Shown here: piece after piece, positions 51,874 to 59,821 of the stretch
Numbering within the stretch: the first letter of the stretch is position 1
Layout of the letters: each line of letters begins with the position of its first letter
Source of the DNA: an uncultured Ruminiclostridium sp.
GTDB lineage: Bacteria; Bacillota; Clostridia; Oscillospirales; Ruminococcaceae
DNA: 64,000 bases
Direction of reading: 5' to 3'
Assembly (NCBI GenBank): GCA_934454635.1
Contig: CAKSFR010000009.1
Location: forward strand, 65,659 to 129,658
Position numbers and translations under genes: made by a program
The notes under the pieces: generated by a model
Databases searched by the model: none
What the model saw: only the letters and a program-made list of their open reading frames with translations
What the model was told of the DNA's origin: nothing

Positions 51874-52268
51874 TAATTTTTCTGCACTGCACATGGTGCA
51901 TAATGCAGAATTTGTGCGGACTGGCGGTGCTTGCCGCGTGCCGTAAGGATAAGCGCTTCCGCTTTGGGAAAGCCGCCGTCGTAACCGTCTGGCGGCTGCC
52001 CTACGGGCTTTCTCTCGGGGCGTTCATCTTTGTCCCCGACGAGAAAAATTTGCAGACACTCAACCACGAATACGGTCACACCGTGCAGTCGCTTATCCTC
52101 GGTCCGCTGTACCTGCCGATAATCGCCGTTCCGTCTGCGATTTGGTGTATTCTCCCGTCATTCATCGGTCTGAGAAAGCGCAGAAACATTTCGTATTACG
52201 CATTTTACACCGAAAAATGGGCAAATTACTGCGGAAAGCGGGCAACCGGCGGAGAAGTTCCGAAGTGA
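51870..52268 (+). CDS. Small membrane HEYGH protein
   Basis: A 132-residue protein. LNHEYGHTVQSLILGPLYLPII carries an HExxH zinc-peptidase-like motif entering a hydrophobic segment, with a second helix (IIAVPSAIWCILPSFIGL) next to it and a basic CRKDKRFRFGK region before. It is coupled to pyrB through an ATGA overlap. Short integral proteins with this HEYGHT motif are widespread in Clostridia; proteolytic activity is unproven. Confidence 0.75.
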   Translation: MIIFLHCTWCIMQNLCGLAVLAACRKDKRFRFGKAAVVTVWRLPYGLSLGAFIFVPDEKNLQTLNHEYGHTVQSLILGPLYLPIIAVPSAIWCILPSFIGLRKRRNISYYAFYTEKWANYCGKRATGGEVPK

Positions 52269-52279
52269 ACGGAGTAAAA

Positions 52280-52927
52280 ATGAAAATATATTTTTTAATA
52301 TATGAAACGGACGGAGCGGAGCTTCTTCCGTTCCTTTCCAAAGGTCGTCTTGAACGCGCGCAGGCTGCAAAATCATCTGCCGTGCGCAGTCGGACGATTT
52401 TTTCTTACGCGCTGCTGAGGCTTGCGCTTCGGGAAAATTTTGGCATAGCCGAAGCCCCCGAGTTCGGATACGAACCGCTCGGAAAACCGTTTCTGAAAGA
52501 TTTTCCGAACATTTTTTTCAGCATAAGCCACGCGGAAAACGCCGTGCTCTGTGCGGTTTCGGGAAACCCCGTCGGCGCGGACGTGCAGGACATACGCACA
52601 ATCAAGGCGGACATTTCGCGCAGGATATGCACGCCCGCGGAGCTTGAACGGCTGAACGCGGCAGACGATAAGAACCGCGAGCTTTGTCGCCTCTGGTGCC
52701 TTAAAGAAAGCTTCGGAAAGCTTACGGGAAAAGGCTTTGCCGAGGGATTTACGCAGATAGAAACGCAAAAGCTGCTGAGCGAAAAAAAGGCTTTTATAAC
52801 TGAGGAGAGCGGCTTTTTCATAAGCGCCTGCGCAAAATCACCCGAAGCGGTGAAGCTGCGGCGGATCTCAGAACAGGAACTTATTTTCACGCTGTACAAA
52901 TTAACGGAAAACAGCAGCGAATTTTGA
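52280..52927 (+). CDS. 4'-phosphopantetheinyl transferase (Sfp type)
   Basis: A 215-residue Sfp-superfamily enzyme. FFSISHAENAVLCAVS with NPVGADVQDIR supplies the CoA- and Mg-binding Asp, and RLWCLKESFGKLTGKGF is the second signature (W-x-x-K-E). It activates carrier proteins of fatty-acid, polyketide or peptide synthases. ACGGAG precedes the ATG at 52280; the long frame upstream overlaps the previous gene and is not used. Confidence 0.9.
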   Translation: MKIYFLIYETDGAELLPFLSKGRLERAQAAKSSAVRSRTIFSYALLRLALRENFGIAEAPEFGYEPLGKPFLKDFPNIFFSISHAENAVLCAVSGNPVGADVQDIRTIKADISRRICTPAELERLNAADDKNRELCRLWCLKESFGKLTGKGFAEGFTQIETQKLLSEKKAFITEESGFFISACAKSPEAVKLRRISEQELIFTLYKLTENSSEF

Positions 52928-52967
52928 CATATTAGCCAAAATTATCATAAAAAGTTCATTATAATTG

Positions 52968-52996
52968 TTGACAAAGCCGATATTATAGAGTATAAT
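52968..52996 (+). promoter_or_regulatory. Promoter of the thiamine pyrophosphokinase operon
   Basis: TTGACA (52968-52973), 17 bases, TATAAT (52991-52996), all consensus. No TPP riboswitch is seen in the short leader. Confidence 0.88.
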
Positions 52997-53016
52997 AAAG
53001 GAAAGGGTGAAGAAAA

Positions 53017-53631
53017 ATGGGAAAGGTCTGCTGCTGTTTCGGCGCGGGAGAATTTTTCGGACTTCACGGCGACATTCCAAGCGACGCACTCGTCGTAGCT
53101 GCCGACGCGGGTATAAAAACCGCAGAAAAATGCGGCATTGAACCCGATATTGTCGTTGGGGATTTCGATTCTCTCGGGTATCTTCCCGAAGCGAGGGAGC
53201 TGGTAAGGCTGCCCGCCGAAAAGGATCAGACCGATATGGCTGAAGCGGTCGATATAGGGCTTGAGCGCGGCTGTGAGGAGTTTCTTCTGTATGGTGCAAC
53301 AGGCGGTCGGCTCGACCACACGCTTGCGAACATTCAGCTTATCGCGCACCTGTCCGCAATCGGAAAAAGAGGTTTTATCTACGGAAACGGCTTCTTTCTG
53401 ACTGCTATAACGTCAGACAGCATACGCATAAACGGAAAAATCGGCGATACGGTTTCGGTATTTTCGCTGACCGACCGTTCGGAGGGCGTTACGCTGCGCG
53501 GTTTAAAATATTCCCTTGAAAATCACACCCTTTTGAATACCGTTGCCCTCGGCGTAAGCAATGAATTTGCTGCTGAAAGCGCCGAAATATCTGTCGGGAA
53601 CGGTACTCTGCTGATTTATTCGGCATTTTAG
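53017..53631 (+). CDS. Thiamine pyrophosphokinase
   Basis: A 204-residue enzyme that makes thiamine diphosphate from thiamine and ATP. VVAADAGIKTAEKCG, DIVVGDFDSLGY and EKDQTDMAEAVDIG form the catalytic Asp cluster, and GATGGRLDHTLANIQLI is the family signature. AAAGGGTGAAG precedes the ATG. It is followed by the cytidylate kinase-like gene after 15 bases. Confidence 0.93.
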   Translation: MGKVCCCFGAGEFFGLHGDIPSDALVVAADAGIKTAEKCGIEPDIVVGDFDSLGYLPEARELVRLPAEKDQTDMAEAVDIGLERGCEEFLLYGATGGRLDHTLANIQLIAHLSAIGKRGFIYGNGFFLTAITSDSIRINGKIGDTVSVFSLTDRSEGVTLRGLKYSLENHTLLNTVALGVSNEFAAESAEISVGNGTLLIYSAF

Positions 53632-53646
53632 AAAGGTGGTTTCGGC

Positions 53647-54237
53647 ATGAAAAAAACTGTTGTTACAATCTCGCGTGAATATGGTTCGGGCGGAAGAATC
53701 ATAGGCAAAAAGCTGGCGGAAGCGCTCGGTTTCAGCTATTACGACGGCGAGCTTCTCTCGCTTGTTGCAAAAGAAAGCGGATATACTGAGGATTTTGTTC
53801 GTCAGAACGACCAGAAAAAAACGCAGAGCTTGCTGTATCACCTCTACATAGGCAGCCAGATCCTGCCCGCTTCGGATATGATCTTTATAGCGCAGTCGCG
53901 TGTTATAAAGGATTTGCAGAAAAAGGAAAGCTGCGTAATTGTCGGACGCTGCGCGGATTATGTGCTGCGCGACTGCGACAATGTGATAAATCTGTTTTTC
54001 CACGCTCCGCTTGAAAGCCGCGCAAAGCGCGTTCAGGAGGAATACGGCGAGAAGGCGGATAACTATAAGGCTTACGTTCAGAAAAAGGATAAGAGCCGTA
54101 TCGCTTATTACAACTATTTTGCCGACGACGGCTGGGGAAAGGCACAGACATACGATCTTTCGATAAATTCCGACGTCGGAATCGACAATGCGGTGAAAAT
54201 CGCAGTAGACTATATCAAGGCTAAGCAGGGCGAATAA
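53647..54237 (+). CDS. Cytidylate kinase-like protein
   Basis: A 196-residue P-loop protein of the cytidylate kinase-like family (AAA_26). VTISREYGSGGRIIGKKLAEALG is the nucleotide-binding start, and CVIVGRCADYVLRD and VFFHAPLESRAKRV follow the family pattern. Substrate may differ from CMP. GAAAGGTGG precedes the ATG. It is probably co-transcribed with the thiamine kinase gene; its stop codon begins a repeat element. Confidence 0.88.
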   Translation: MKKTVVTISREYGSGGRIIGKKLAEALGFSYYDGELLSLVAKESGYTEDFVRQNDQKKTQSLLYHLYIGSQILPASDMIFIAQSRVIKDLQKKESCVIVGRCADYVLRDCDNVINLFFHAPLESRAKRVQEEYGEKADNYKAYVQKKDKSRIAYYNYFADDGWGKAQTYDLSINSDVGIDNAVKIAVDYIKAKQGE

Positions 54238-54306
54238 TACTAAACCATAGATAAAAATTCTCACATAATCTATACCCGGTTTTTAATTGGTGATGAGTAT
54301 AAAAAA
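54235..54306. repeat. AT-rich repeat element, copy 2
   Basis: It has the same borders as 34741-34806: TAATACTAA at the left and TTTTTAATTGGTG plus TGAGTATAAAAAA at the right. The centre differs and contains its own ATAGAT/ATCTAT inverted repeat. Confidence 0.6.
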
Positions 54307-54310
54307 CAGG

Positions 54311-54366
54311 CGCGTTTGTCAATTTTTTCAAAAGGTATTGACAAACGCGTTTTTTTGCGCTATAAT
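54311..54366 (+). promoter_or_regulatory. Overlapping terminator-like hairpin, operator and tetR promoter
   Basis: CGCGTTTGTCAAT (54311-54323) is repeated inverted at 54337-54349 and followed by TTTTTTT, so it resembles a terminator for the genes upstream. The second arm contains TTGACA (54338-54343), which with a 17-base spacer and TATAAT (54361-54366) is the promoter of the TetR gene. The inverted repeat is also a plausible TetR operator over the -35. Confidence 0.75.
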
Positions 54367-54414
54367 GTTGAATATAATTTCAATGAATTTTTATTCAACA
54401 AACGAGGCAATGAA

Positions 54415-54999
54415 ATGTCGACAAGAGAAGAACAAAAAGAACAGCGCCGCAGGCTCATTCTGATGAAAGCGCTGGAGCTGTTCGTAAAAAGGGGTTACTC
54501 AGAAACGAAAATCGGCGATATAGCGAAAGCCGCGAACATGAGCACGGGGCTTATGTTCCACTATTTTGAATCGAAAGAACAACTTTATGAAGAGCTTGTA
54601 AAAATGGGGCTTCATGGCACAAACACGCCGCAGGAGATGAATTTCAGCAGCCCGCTCGAATATTTCACGGGCTTTCTGAACGCGCTGTTCAGTTACGCAA
54701 AGGAGCAGCCGTGGGTTTTCTATATGTTCGTGCTTATGGCGCAGACGCAGAAAAACGAAGATACCCCGCCGCATATTCGTGAAATCGCAATGCAGGTCAA
54801 TCAAATCGAAATTTCAGCAAAAATAATTGAACAGGGTCAAAAGGACGGAACGTTTCGCAGCGGCGACCCGCTGACGCTTTCAACCGCGTTCTGGTGCTGC
54901 GTTCAGGGTGTAATGGAATATCTCGCAGTTCGCCCCGATATGCCGCTTCCCGACCCCGAATGGATAGTTGACATTATCAAAGGAGAAAATGCAAAATGA
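54415..54999 (+). CDS. TetR-family repressor
   Basis: A 194-residue protein. The helix-turn-helix lies at residues 30-50 (KIGDIAKAANMSTGLMFHYFESKEQLYEEL), and the C-terminal part is a ligand-binding helical domain. It is coupled by ATGA to the oxidoreductase gene, so it probably represses both through the inverted repeat at 54311-54349. CGAGGC precedes the ATG at 54415; the longer frame would run through the promoter. Confidence 0.9.
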   Translation: MSTREEQKEQRRRLILMKALELFVKRGYSETKIGDIAKAANMSTGLMFHYFESKEQLYEELVKMGLHGTNTPQEMNFSSPLEYFTGFLNALFSYAKEQPWVFYMFVLMAQTQKNEDTPPHIREIAMQVNQIEISAKIIEQGQKDGTFRSGDPLTLSTAFWCCVQGVMEYLAVRPDMPLPDPEWIVDIIKGENAK

Positions 55000-56477
55000 A
55001 AAAAATAATCATAATCGGCGGAGGAATCGCAGGCTTATCTGCGGGAATATACGCACTGAAAGCGGGATTTGAAGCCGAGATTTACGAAAAGAACGCCGTT
55101 GCAGGCGGAGAATGTATGGGCTGGAACCGCGGCGGCTGTCATATCGACAACTGTATCCACTGGCTTACGGGAACATCGCCGACCTCGTCCATGCACAAGG
55201 TATGGCGGGACGTCGGAGCGCTCGACGATAACACGCAGTACGCCGACGTTGATATGTTCTATTCGTGCAGAGTGGGCGGCAGGGAGTGTACGCTTCACAA
55301 CGACCTCGACCGCACGGAGCGCGAGCTTATTGCGATTTCTCCCGACGACGAAGCCGAGATACGCAAGCTGATCCAACATCTCAGATATACGGAGGATTGT
55401 CAGCTTCCCGCCGAAAAGCCTATGGACATGATGAGCATAAAGGATTATATCGCGCTCGGAAAAAACATGAGAAATATGCCGAAAGTGATGAAAGAATACG
55501 GCAAAATCAGCATTGCGGAGCTTGCTGCGCGGTTCCGCTCACCGCTTATCCGCACATTGCTCACCGACTATATGCCCGCCGAATATACGGCATTCTCGTT
55601 TCTGATATCATACGCGACAATGACAAGCGGTAACGGAAAAATTCCCGCCGGCGGCTCGCTCGCTATGGCTATGAGAATGCTCGAAAAATTCAAGGAAAAC
55701 GGCGGCAAAATTAACCTAAACGCTCCCGTAAAGAAGATTCTGATTGAAAACAAAAAAGCGGTCGGAATCGAACTTGAAAACAACGAAAAAATAACCGCCG
55801 ATTTCATAATCTCGGCGGTCGATACGAATTTACTTTTTACAAGGCTGCTTGATGAAAGGCTGATTCCCGCTAAACTTACTCTTCCCTACCGCAGTTCCGA
55901 AAAACATCCCACGATGAGCGGTTTTCAGATCGCATACGAAGCCGATGAGGCGTGCGCGCCCAAAGGAACGATTCTTTTCGGCTGCGAACCGTTCAAAATG
56001 AACAAAAAAGAAATAAGCCGTCTCAGTCTCAAAAGCTATTCCTATGAAAAGTCGTTCGCGCCCGAGGGAAAAACTGTTCTTCAAACAAATGTTGCGCAGT
56101 ACGACGACGATTTTCTTTACTGGAAAAGCCTTTCGCCCGAGGATTACCGTAGCGTAAAAGCGAAGCTTGCCGAAACTGTCACCGTACGAATCACCGCGCA
56201 GTTTCCCGAACTCAAGGACAGCCTGAAAATGCTCGACTGCTGGACTCCGCTCACCTACGAGCGGTACTGCGGCGCATACCACGGCTCGTACATGGGCTTC
56301 ATTACAAGACCCGGAGTAAAGCAGAGCAAGATAAACGGCGTAATCAAAGGAATCGGCGGGCTGTACGTTGCGGGGCAGTGGATAATGAGCCCCGGTGGAC
56401 TTCCGATAGCGGCTGTTTCGGGAAAATTCGCCGTTCAGAGGATACTCAAAAAACTCGGACGCTCGGTTGAAATATGA
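54996..56477 (+). CDS. Phytoene desaturase-like FAD oxidoreductase
   Basis: A 493-residue flavoprotein. The N-terminal dinucleotide fold is IIIGGGIAGLSAGIYALKAG with the acidic YEKN, followed by the family's GGECMGWNRGG. The C-terminal VAGQWIMSPGGLPIAAVSGK holds the FAD ribityl segment. Relatives include carotenoid desaturases and all-trans-retinol saturases; no carotenoid genes lie nearby, so the substrate is unknown. It forms an operon with TetR. Confidence 0.9.
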   Translation: MKKIIIIGGGIAGLSAGIYALKAGFEAEIYEKNAVAGGECMGWNRGGCHIDNCIHWLTGTSPTSSMHKVWRDVGALDDNTQYADVDMFYSCRVGGRECTLHNDLDRTERELIAISPDDEAEIRKLIQHLRYTEDCQLPAEKPMDMMSIKDYIALGKNMRNMPKVMKEYGKISIAELAARFRSPLIRTLLTDYMPAEYTAFSFLISYATMTSGNGKIPAGGSLAMAMRMLEKFKENGGKINLNAPVKKILIENKKAVGIELENNEKITADFIISAVDTNLLFTRLLDERLIPAKLTLPYRSSEKHPTMSGFQIAYEADEACAPKGTILFGCEPFKMNKKEISRLSLKSYSYEKSFAPEGKTVLQTNVAQYDDDFLYWKSLSPEDYRSVKAKLAETVTVRITAQFPELKDSLKMLDCWTPLTYERYCGAYHGSYMGFITRPGVKQSKINGVIKGIGGLYVAGQWIMSPGGLPIAAVSGKFAVQRILKKLGRSVEI

Positions 56478-56479
56478 AA

Positions 56480-56515
56480 AAAGGTCGGTATCAATCGCGA
56501 TACCGACCTTTTTAT
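56480..56515. terminator. Bidirectional terminator
   Basis: AAGGTCGGTAT and ATACCGACCTT form an 11-base stem with an eight-base loop. TTTTTATT follows on the plus strand and TTTTTTCAT on the minus strand, serving both convergent operons. Confidence 0.92.
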
Positions 56516-56520
56516 TCGAT

Positions 56521-57918
56521 TTATACGGGCATTACCTTGTTTGCCTTATCAGCGTGAATGCTGTCAATGCCGTTCTTCTTGTCGCGGCGCTTCTCAAAGA
56601 ATTTCTCCGCAACCTGTCCGAACATTGCATAGCTGAGAACGTCCTCGTCCTGTTCGCTCCACTTTGCAGCCTCAGCCCTGAGCTTATCAAGCTCGGGAGC
56701 AATAAGGTCTGCGGGGCGACAGTCGATAGGCTTTTCGTCGCCGAGAATCTTTTTACGGAACTCGGGGTCGATAGGCGCGGGAGTCTTTCCGTATTCGCCC
56801 TTTACAATGCCCTTAAATTCCTTTGTAACGGTCTTATAGCGTTCGCCGAGAATTACGTTGAACACTGCCTGAGTGCCGACGATCTGTGAAGTAGGCGTTA
56901 CAAGCGGAGGATAACCCGCGTCCGCTCTTACGCGAGGAACTTCGCGGAGAACTTCCTCGAATTTGTCGGACTTGCCCGCCTGCTTGAGCTGAGAAAGCAG
57001 GTTGGAGAGCATTCCGCCCGGAACCTGATAAATAAGCGCGTTTGCGTCAACCGCAAGCATTTTCGGATCGAGCAGACCGCTGTCAATATACTTCTTGCGC
57101 AGCGGCATAAAGTAATCGCGGATTTCGGTGAGCTGCTTCAGGTCAAGTCCCGTGTCGTATTCCGTACCCTGAAGCGCGGCAACGATAGACTCCGTGGGAG
57201 CGTGGGAAGTGCCGAGCGCGAGGGGCGACATAGCGGTATCTACCGCGTCAACACCCGCTTCGATTGCCTTTAACAGGCACATTGAAGCAAGACCCGAAGT
57301 GTAGTGCGTATGAAGCTGAACGGGGATTTTAACGTTTGCTTTCAGTGCTTTTACAAGCTCCTCGGTAGCATATGGAGTGAGCAGCGCCGCCATATCCTTG
57401 ATACAGATCGAATCTGCGCCCGCTTCTTCGATACGCTTCGCATAGTTTACATAATATTCGGTCGTGAAAATGTCGCCGAGAGTATATGACATTGCGATCT
57501 GCGTGTGCGCGCCCTCTTTTTTAGCCGCCTTTACGGCGGTTTCAAGATTGCGTATGTCGTTGAGCGCGTCGAAAATTCTGATTATATCAATACCGTTCGC
57601 AACAGACTTCTGAACGAAATATTCAACAACGTCGTCGGCGTAATGGCGATAACCGAGCATATTCTGTCCACGGAAAAGCATCTGAAGCTTAGAGTTGGGC
57701 ATTTCCTTTCTTAAAACGCGGAGCCTTTCCCACGGATCCTCATTAAGAAAGCGCAGGCAGGCATCGAATGTCGCGCCGCCCCAGCATTCAACCGAGTGGA
57801 AGCCTACCTTATCGATAGTGCTTAAAATAGGGCGCATTTCGTCCGTCGTCATGCGGGTCGCGATAAGCGACTGGTGCGCGTCACGAAGGACGGTTTCGGT
57901 AATTTTGACCTTAGCCAT
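56521..57918 (-). CDS. Biotin-dependent oxaloacetate decarboxylase / transcarboxylase 5S-like subunit
   Basis: A 465-residue carboxyltransferase of the OadA/PycB group. ITETVLRDAHQSLIATRM opens the TIM barrel, DACLRFLNEDPWERLR and MLFRGQNMLGYRHYADD carry metal and biotin contacts, and QLHTHYTSGLA the catalytic region. The C-terminal biotin domain of full-length OadA is absent and encoded separately next door. It moves a carboxyl group between oxaloacetate/pyruvate and biotin. GAAAGGAAAA precedes the ATG at 57918. Confidence 0.9.
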   Translation of the reverse strand: MAKVKITETVLRDAHQSLIATRMTTDEMRPILSTIDKVGFHSVECWGGATFDACLRFLNEDPWERLRVLRKEMPNSKLQMLFRGQNMLGYRHYADDVVEYFVQKSVANGIDIIRIFDALNDIRNLETAVKAAKKEGAHTQIAMSYTLGDIFTTEYYVNYAKRIEEAGADSICIKDMAALLTPYATEELVKALKANVKIPVQLHTHYTSGLASMCLLKAIEAGVDAVDTAMSPLALGTSHAPTESIVAALQGTEYDTGLDLKQLTEIRDYFMPLRKKYIDSGLLDPKMLAVDANALIYQVPGGMLSNLLSQLKQAGKSDKFEEVLREVPRVRADAGYPPLVTPTSQIVGTQAVFNVILGERYKTVTKEFKGIVKGEYGKTPAPIDPEFRKKILGDEKPIDCRPADLIAPELDKLRAEAAKWSEQDEDVLSYAMFGQVAEKFFEKRRDKKNGIDSIHADKANKVMPV

Positions 57919-57937
57919 AGTTTTATTTTCCTTTCGA

Positions 57938-58285
57938 TTATGCGTTGATAGTCGCAATAAGCGTGCCCGTTTCAACGGAATCGCCCTTGCTTACGTTAAT
58001 GGAAGCAATTGTTCCCTCGCAGGTCGCGGGAACCTCGTTTTCCATCTTCATAGCCTCAATAACAACGATAGGCGTGCCGTTGCTTACCTTATCGCCGACC
58101 TTGAGCTTAACTTCCATAACCGTTCCGGGCATGGGGCATTCGATCTTTACGTTACCTGCCGCGCCTGCGGGAGTAGCCTTTTTCGGAGCGGGAGCCGCGG
58201 TCTGTACGGGAGCTGCGGAAGCGTCTGCTTCTTCAACGGTTACGTCATAAGCTGTGCCGTTTACTGTAATATTGTATCTTTTCAT
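57938..58285 (-). CDS. Biotin carboxyl carrier protein
   Basis: A 115-residue protein with a short strand-rich N-terminus, an Ala/Pro linker (about 32-48) and a biotinyl domain with the EAMKMEN biotinylation site near residue 81. This is the size and layout of the 1.3S subunit of transcarboxylase. GAAAGGGAATATC precedes the ATG at 58285. Confidence 0.95.
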   Translation of the reverse strand: MKRYNITVNGTAYDVTVEEADASAAPVQTAAPAPKKATPAGAAGNVKIECPMPGTVMEVKLKVGDKVSNGTPIVVIEAMKMENEVPATCEGTIASINVSKGDSVETGTLIATINA

Positions 58286-58304
58286 GGTGATATTCCCTTT
58301 CTGT

Positions 58305-59681
58305 TTAATATACAAAGTTGATATGCTTTCTCTGCGGAGCGGAAACGCGCTTGCTGCTCATAAGTTCAACTGCGGATAAAACGGCTTCCTTTGCGTCTGC
58401 CGCTTCAACTATACGGTCAATGCTGCCGTATCCCGCGAGCGTGTAGGGAGAAGCCTCGTTCGCTTCATAATCGCCGACAAGCTGCGCTTCGTTCGAGCCG
58501 TTGAGCGTATCGCCCTTGAGCATGATAACGGCAGCCTTGGGAGCCGCCGCGGAAATAACCGCGTCCTCGTATGCGATAACGAAATCGCTTGCGGGAGCTA
58601 TCGCGCAGTAAGCCGAGCCGTAAGCTCTGCCCGTGATGAGCGTGATTTTGGGAGTTGTAGCGCTGGAGTAAACCTGCGCAAGCTTTGCCGCGTCACGGAT
58701 ACTTCCGGAAAGCTCCTTTGCAGCTCCGCCGTCGAAGCCTTCGCTGTTAAGTACTGTAACCACGGGAATAGAGAAAGCGTCGCAGAACGAAACGAAGCGC
58801 GCTATCTTCGCGCTGTCATCGGCAGTGAGCTTCGCCGCAGTCTTATCGGTTGCAATAAAACCGACGGTTCTCCATCTCAGACTTGCAAACGCGGTATATG
58901 CCGCCGTTCCGAAGTCCGCATAAAGCTCTGTAACGCTGTTTTTGTCGGAAATCGCTTCAACAAGAGCGCCTGCTGTAAGGGTGGAAGTTACCTCCGCGTC
59001 GTTTTCAGCGGAAAGGTCATTTCCCGAAATTTCAAGATTGTTCGAGGGAAGAATGCGGATAAGCTTCTTCACTTCCTCGATTGCGGCAGCCTCGTCCTTT
59101 GCGACAATTGCCGCCGTTCCGGACTTTGCCGCGTTTTCAGCGGTTCCCGCGCCGGGCATATTACCGTCCTCGGCAACAAAGGGTGCGGTCATAAAGAACT
59201 CCGAAGCCTCGGTCATTACAACAAAATCAGCCATGCACGCCGTCATAGCGGCAGTTCCCGCGCAAATTCCAGCAACAAGAGAGATCTGAGGAACAACGCC
59301 GGAAAGCTGTGCGCTTGCACAGGCAATATCGGAATATGCGTCGAGCATTTCCGCGCCCTCGCTTATGTCGCCGCCCTTGCTGTCGTAAATTCCGACAACC
59401 GGAGCGCCGTTCTTTATCGCAAGTTCGTAAACCTTTCTTATTTTCGCTGCCGAAGCCTTGTTCACTGCGCCGCCTTTAACGGAAACGTCCTGTGAAAAGG
59501 CGTAAACGGGCGCGCCGTCTACTGTTCCGCAGCCGGTAATAACGCTTGCAGGCTCGCCGCTTGCGCTTATGAACTTATCCAGCTCAACAAAACTTTCCTC
59601 GTCAAACAGGGAAATAAGTCTTTCTCTGGCTTTACTGTCGGCGAGCGCCTGTTCCAGTTCAGCCAATGTTTTCTTAGCCAC
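58305..59681 (-). CDS. Acyl-CoA carboxyltransferase subunit (12S/MmdA-like)
   Basis: A 458-residue member of the crotonase-like carboxyltransferase group. GAPVVGIYDSKGGDISEGAEML and QISLVAGICAGTAAMTACMADFVVMT form the first half, RAYGSAYCAIAP the oxyanion-forming second half. It is shorter than typical MmdA (about 510). With the two genes downstream it makes a soluble carboxyl-transfer set. Start is GTG with GGAGGAATT upstream. Confidence 0.88.
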   Translation of the reverse strand: MAKKTLAELEQALADSKARERLISLFDEESFVELDKFISASGEPASVITGCGTVDGAPVYAFSQDVSVKGGAVNKASAAKIRKVYELAIKNGAPVVGIYDSKGGDISEGAEMLDAYSDIACASAQLSGVVPQISLVAGICAGTAAMTACMADFVVMTEASEFFMTAPFVAEDGNMPGAGTAENAAKSGTAAIVAKDEAAAIEEVKKLIRILPSNNLEISGNDLSAENDAEVTSTLTAGALVEAISDKNSVTELYADFGTAAYTAFASLRWRTVGFIATDKTAAKLTADDSAKIARFVSFCDAFSIPVVTVLNSEGFDGGAAKELSGSIRDAAKLAQVYSSATTPKITLITGRAYGSAYCAIAPASDFVIAYEDAVISAAAPKAAVIMLKGDTLNGSNEAQLVGDYEANEASPYTLAGYGSIDRIVEAADAKEAVLSAVELMSSKRVSAPQRKHINFVY

Positions 59682-59750
59682 CTTGGTAATTCCTCCATTC
59701 TTGTATTTGAAAGAGGCGGTCCACCCGTCTCAAAAATTTTACCATTTTAC

Positions 59751-59797
59751 ATTATACACTAAAACGGCGAAAAAAACAAGTGTTTTTTCGCCGTTTT
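59751..59797 (-). promoter_or_regulatory. Carboxyltransferase promoter embedded in pheA terminator
   Basis: A 15-base perfect hairpin (59761-59775 and 59783-59797, seven-base loop), T-rich on its distal side, closes the pheA transcript. TTGTTT (59774-59779, minus strand) in its loop region, with a 17-base spacer and TATAAT (59751-59756), is the promoter of the next operon. Confidence 0.75.
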
Positions 59798-59821
59798 TTC
59801 AAAAAAATTCCATTTTGGGAA

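Noticed and set aside
52928-53016. TPP riboswitch before the thiamine pyrophosphokinase gene
   Set aside because: The leader after the promoter is about 15 bases, too short for any riboswitch.
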